Source of the DNA: Cryptomeria japonica
Lineage: Eukaryota; Streptophyta; Pinopsida; Cupressales; Cupressaceae
Direction: 5' to 3'
DNA: 64,000 nucleotides
NCBI RefSeq assembly: GCF_030272615.1
Contig: NC_081413.1
Location: 337,370,802 to 337,434,801 of the forward strand
Shown: positions 58,947-64,000 of the stretch, one piece after another
Numbering within the stretch: position 1 is the stretch's first letter
How the letters are laid out: each line of letters starts with the position of its first letter
Notes under the pieces: generated by a model
Database searches by the model: none
Told to the model about the DNA's origin: nothing
Seen by the model: the letters and a program-made list of their open reading frames with translations, nothing else
Made by a program: the position numbers and the translations under genes

Positions 58947-61505
58947 TACAATTTGGTAGAGCAATTAAAGTGAATACCTGCTCAAATATCAATTCTGGAA
59001 CTTCTCAAAATTTCACCTATGCATAAGGAAATTTTGGAGAAAGCTTTACTGGAAACAATAGTTTCAAAAGATTTGGATGTAGATCAATTCCAAAATATGG
59101 CGGTAGGACACCTTATAACTCTTCATTGCTTATCATTTTCTGAAAATGATGATGCATCCTTTCAATATCCTCACAACGCTCCCTTACATGTTGAAATCTC
59201 TATAAATAAAACTCATCTCAAACGTGTGCTCATAGATGGAGGATCTAGATTAAATATTTGTGCTCTAAGTTTGATAAAAGCTTTGGGATATTTAGAGAAT
59301 GCAGTAGATCTGAAAAAGAAAATAACCATCAAAGCTTATCATGAAGTAGAGCGTTCTTCTAAAGGAACTGTTGTGCTACCAATAAGGATAGGACCTATGG
59401 AAAAAGATACATTATGTCAGGTTTTAGATTTGAACCTCTCCTACAACATCCTTCTAGGGAGACCATGGATTCACAAGATGCAAGCAGTTCCTTCTACATA
59501 TCATCAATGTGTAAAATTTCCTCATGAAGGAAAATAAATCACTATAATTGTAGATTCCAGTCAATATTGCAATAATTTGAAGCCAACCCAAAATACAAGA
59601 GTTCCACATAATAGAGAATCATTATATCCTACCAAAGAAATTCAAGCAAAGTTATGGGAAACTTTTGAAGAAAAGCTCAAGTTAAATGATGAAGGAGTGG
59701 GAAAGTATTCTTTGCAAAATTTTCCACTTTCCCCTAAGTCATATGGAAAGCCTACAGATATTCAATGAAAGGCATTAGGAAAATCAAAACATATGTTTAA
59801 AGGAACCTTTGTTAGTGCTGAAACTCTTGAAGAGGAAAATGAAGACAAAGAAATTCTTGGTTGGTTATACAAAGATGAAGATAAAACTATAGCAACAACA
59901 ACAGTAGTCAATATCCCCATAAAACAATATGGCAAAGGATATGAAACCATGCAAAAGATGGGATATGGAGGAAAAAGACCAATTGGTAAGCAACATCAGG
60001 GTATTTCAAAACCTATTTGTCCACACTCACAATCCAAAGAAGATAAATCTGGGCTAGGATATCTGAAGTCTAGTCAAAAGCAACATAATCATCAACAAAA
60101 AAAATGGAGACAAAAATAAGTTTCTAAAGAAGAAAATTGGCAAGAAAAGCTACATCAGGCGGCCGAAACAGTAACCAATAAACAAATGAAGCAAGAAGAA
60201 CATGAAAAGAAAGAGGAGGAGATCATCATCCAAGGTGAAGAAAAATCTTGTCAACAAGTTCTGAAAATACAAACAAATGCAAAATCTTCACAAGATATTC
60301 CAGAAGCAGTAAAAATAGAGATGGCAGAAATCAGAGAACTCTTTGCACCATACGACATTCCAGTATGGTATAGTGGAGTAATCTTGGATCAGGATTCAGA
60401 AATAAATTCCAATGAATATGAATGGAGTCTAGATGTCTTATCTACTACATCAAGTAAAGAACATAATGAATATCAAGTAGCTATCACGAAAGAAGACTTG
60501 TCTATAGCAGAACAAAAGATGAAGTTAGAAAGAAGGCGAGAAAAATTCAGAATCTAGAGAGAAGAGGCATATGCAAAAAGGAAAGGAAATGACAAAGACA
60601 GAGAAGTAATGCCACATGAAGTGCAAACATGGATCAGATATGGAAGAACCATGGAAGAGCTAAGGGATAGTCAAGTTGGACTAACTATTAGTCCAGAAGA
60701 AGTTGAGTTTGAAAAGAGACAAAATCTATTAAAATAATCTACTTCATCATGTGCACAAATATGTCAACTCCAAAATGCAAATGAGGTCAATCAAGAAGGA
60801 ATTTGCAGTATCAAAGATGTGTGCGTGGATATAATCCATTCGTTTAAGGGACAAACGTCAGTTGAAGGACCACTTGAGTGTGAACTATCAAATGCTAATA
60901 TTAATCTTCTTAAGACTAATTCGAAAACGCTTGAGAAGGACAATTCTTAAAAACATTTAATCTATGACAATACCTATTCTATGCCAAGCTATGATCATCA
61001 TGTCAAGAATATTGAAACACCTAATGATGACAATGACTATGATTTACCCCTTCTACATCCTGAACTAATTGATTGGGATAATTTATACAACCTCGAACTA
61101 AATGTTTTTTCCAATGATCATGACTTAGCCGTGTACCTTAACATTGTTAAACCTATCCATCCTAAGATATCTTCCATTACAAAATCAAGTGATTTTTCTC
61201 ATAGCCAGGAGAATGCCAAACTTTCTAGTCATAAAAGTGAAATAAAACAAGGAAAGAGACCTATTGTTGAAAACCATTTCATGACAACATTAGATCAATC
61301 AAAAGAGAAAACAAAGGGCGTATCTGATGGTGAAAACCTCCTAGAGGCACCAGAAGATGGAAAGTTTGACATTTTTCCTGCATATCTTCAGGAGAGATCT
61401 GCTATCCTGATAGAACCAACATAAGCAGTAAACATTGATACATCAGAAGATCCTAAAATACTTCATTTAGCTGCCTCATTATCAAAAAGAGAGAGGAAAG
61501 AGTAC
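58947..61505 (+). pseudogene. Element D protease, G-patch and long linker
   Basis: Same frame as gag. Protease: VLIDGGSRLNICALSLIKAL (about 59225-59284) with DGG, then LSYNILLGRPWIH. G-patch: YGKGYETMQKMGYGGKRPIG (about 59928-59987). A linker of about 500 residues rich in Glu, Lys, Gln, Asn and Asp then leads to reverse transcriptase. Stops: near 58968, 59535, 59766, 60117, 60555 (shared with C), 60735, 60948 and 61422. The G-patch after the protease recalls betaretroviral proteases, where it binds RNA. The linker has no recognised domain. Confidence 0.82.
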
Positions 61506-63452
61506 ATGGAATTCCTTAAGCAAAGACAAATAAATTTGGCTTGGTCCTATGTAGATATGCCAGGACTTAACCCAGATCTTATCATGCATCATCTTAATGT
61601 GGATTTAAAAGCAAAACCTGTTAAGCAGAAGCTAAGAAAGATGCATCCACATATTGCTCTCCTTGTCAAAACCGAGCTCAAGAAAATATTAGAAGTGAGT
61701 TTAATAAGACCAATTGCTTATCCAGAATGGGTCTCACGTATTGTACCAGTATCAAAGCCAGATAAGAGCATAAGAGTTAGCACAGATTTTAGAGATCTGA
61801 ATAAAACATGTCCAAAAGATGATTTCCCGCTACCAAACATTGATATCATAGTAGACTTATCAGCAGGACATGAGATGTTTTCATTAATGGATGGCTTCTC
61901 AGGATATAATCAAATAAGAATTGCACTTGAAGATCAAGAGAAGACAACTTTCACCTGTGCATGGGGAATGTACTATTGGAATGTTATGCCATTTGGGCTT
62001 AAAAATGCAGGAGCACCTTATCAAAGGGCTACGACGACAATTTTCCATGATATGATGCATACATTCATGGAAGACTATGTCGATGACATACTTGCAAAAT
62101 CTCACACAAGAAAAGAACATTTGAACATTCTAAGCAAGACTTTTGATAGGATGGAAAGATATCAATTGAGATTAAATCCAAAGAAATGTGCATTTGGGGT
62201 AACCTCTGGAAAGCTCCTAGGGTACATTATATCAGCTCGTGGCATTGAAGTAGATCTTGGAAAAGTTAAAGCTATCATGGAGATGGAGTCACCCAAGAAC
62301 ATAAGTCAATTGCAATCTTTACAAGGAAGGTTGCAATCAATCAGGAGATTTGTTTCTCAATTGGCTGATAGATGTCTTCCATTTACCCATCTTTTACATA
62401 AAAATGTTTCATTCAAATGGGATACAAAATGTGAAGAAGCTTTCTTGCAAATAAAAGAATATCTTATGAGTCCTCCAGTATTGATATCACCAATCAAAGG
62501 GAAACCATTGTTACTCTATGTCTTAGCAACAAGTGTGTCATTAGGCGCTCTCCTAGCTCAACATGATGATGAAGGAAAAGAAAGAGCAGTTTATTATATC
62601 AGCAGAACACTTGTTGGCTATGAGTTAAATTAGTCCTCAATTGAAAAGATATGTCTAGTAGTTGTATTTGCAACCCAGAAGCTATGACATTATATGTTGA
62701 TTCATTCTGTAAAACTAATAGCAAAGATAGATCCTCTCAAATATCTATTGAGCAAGTCAACATTGGTAGGGAGACTAGCCAAATGGGTTTTGATATTGAG
62801 TGAATTTGACATAGAATATGTTAACCGGAAAGCTATCAAGGGACAAGTCATCGCTGATCAATTGGCTGATGCACCTTTACAAAATAACATGCCTTTGCAC
62901 ATCGATTTTCCTGATGTAGATATCTTGACAGTAAGTACAAAATTTTGGGAATTGTACTTTGATGGTTCTTATACTCAATATGGATCAGGTACAAGAATCT
63001 TTTTCATCACACCTCAAGGACACACAATTCTGAAATCATATAGACTACAATTTCCATGCACCAATAATACTGCAGGGTATGAAGCATTGGCTATAGGGCT
63101 TAAAATGGCCATTGAATGGAATGTCAAAGAACTACATGTCTATGGTGATTCACAACTTGTCATAAATAAAATCAATGATGAATATCAAACAAATGATGAT
63201 AAGCTTCTGCCATACAAACAGTTGATAGAGGAATTCAAAGGACACTTTAAAGAAATCACATTCACCCATATTCCCAGAAATGAGAATAAAATAGCAGATG
63301 CAATGGCTACAATAACATCTCTCTTGCAAAATAAAGAGAATCAACAGCGTTATGAATTTCTCGTGGAAGATATCTTAACCCCTACCATCCAATCCCAGCA
63401 TACCTATCGAATTTGCCATATATCAGGAACCAGTGAATTCTTATACAGTTAA
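61506..63452 (+). pseudogene. Element D reverse transcriptase, RNase H and archaeal-type second RNase H
   Basis: The first 375 residues are uninterrupted and carry a complete set of motifs: RVSTDFRDLNKTCPKDDFPLP, LMDGFSGYNQI, FTCAWGMYYWNVMPFGLKNA, YVDDILAKSH (62076-62105) and LGYIISARGIEV. RNase H follows (KWDTKCEEAF, SLGALLAQ, YYISRTLVGYELN), with stops at 62631-62633 and about 62685. The second RNase H (about 62950-63330) has LYFDGSYTQYGSG, GYEALAIGLKMAIEW, VYGDSQLVI and NKIADAMATI. Its order after the first one is the mark of the plant Tat group. It ends at a stop at 63450. Confidence 0.93.
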
Positions 63453-63499
63453 ACCTACCAATAGTTGAAAGATCATATCCTTCCTCTAGAATTATCTCG

Positions 63500-64000
63500 T
63501 AATCAATGAAGAAAATTTATCCGTCAGTCCTCTCGCTATACCATTATTGCTCATATCTTATATACACGTGGTTTAGATGGTACATTGTTGAGATGTCTTG
63601 AAAAAGATGAATATGAGAGAGTTCTTAATGATATTCATGCAGGTATTTGTAGTACACACTCAAGTGGTTTAACATTGGCTAAGAAACTTATTCATATTCA
63701 CCTATGCTAGAAAATGCAAACAATGTTAGATCCATGGAAATCTAATTCACGCACCAGCACAAGAGTTATATCCTATGACAGGATCATGGCCATTTTCACA
63801 ATGGGGCCTTGATTTGGTAGGAAAGACCAATCCCTCATCTTCTAATGGACATAAGTTCATTCTGATTGCTATTGAATATTTTACTAAGTGGATTGAAGCA
63901 GTGCGTTTAACAACAGTGATAGGAAAACAAATATCATCATTCATCTTGAATTATATAATTTGTTGCTATGGCATTCCTATGACCATTATCACTGATAATG
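63500..64000 (+). pseudogene. Element D integrase, N-terminal part, cut by the window
   Basis: HAGICSTHSSGLTLAKK marks the zinc finger. About 36 bases of the finger present in C are deleted near 63690, followed by KCKQC. The core begins SWPFSQWGLDLVG (about 63784-63822) and reaches the second Asp block at the right edge. Frameshift and stops are present. Homologous to 45070-45510 of C. Confidence 0.8.

Larger units (their letters stand above)
54202..64000 (+). mobile_element. Gypsy (Tat) element D, 5' part, runs off right edge
   Basis: LTR half, primer site, long leader, small basic ORF, gag, protease, G-patch, linker, reverse transcriptase, two RNase H domains and the start of integrase, all in the order seen in C. 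Between the gag start and the second RNase H the reading frame never shifts; only stops interrupt it. The 3' end is outside the window. Confidence 0.9.

Overview
The window is plant nuclear DNA made almost entirely of nested, decayed LTR retrotransposons. I see no cellular gene, rRNA, tRNA or CRISPR array. Plant origin follows from the element types: Copia elements with TGTTGG-starting LTRs and TGGTATCAGAGC primer sites, a chromodomain Gypsy element, and Gypsy elements of the Tat type with two RNase H domains. The density of old insertions and the 4-5 kb terminal-repeat-like elements suggest a very large genome, perhaps a gymnosperm. The species is an inference I cannot prove.

Layout. (1) 1-9661, minus strand: element H, a Copia-like and apparently non-autonomous element. 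It has a partial 3' LTR (1-389), a long unknown ORF2 (618-3953), a foreign LTR J (about 4337-5508), a coiled-coil/zinc-knuckle ORF1 (5509-6622), a primer site (6676-6687) and a 5' LTR (6690-9661). A truncated Copia element I (6890-8908) sits in that 5' LTR. (2) 9662-18830: an old Gypsy reverse transcriptase (minus strand) split by F (9707-18554). F is itself split by E (9965-14135). E and F start with TG, end with CA and have perfect 5-bp target duplications, but no coding capacity. (3) 18831-24539: remains of a second unknown ORF2-like protein (K), then the 3' LTR and pol of a chromovirus (G), minus strand. (4) 24540-31796: Copia element A, plus strand, with two LTRs. (5) 31797-64000: two Tat-type Gypsy elements, C and D, head to tail and sharing one LTR. 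C's gag is split by a second copy of E (E2, 34897-39120). The shared LTR is split by Copia element B (47531-54196). D runs off the right edge inside integrase.

Relations. Order of insertion follows from nesting: G2 is older than F and H; F is older than E; H is older than I; C/D is older than E2 and B. Every protein frame is broken, so any mobilisation would need proteins from elsewhere. The most interesting material is the repeated non-coding E family with a GC-rich core, the unknown ORF2 protein of H and its relative K, and the conserved leader of C and D. That leader holds a 16-nt motif array, a GNRA-tetraloop hairpin with a compensatory change, a palindrome and a small basic ORF before gag.
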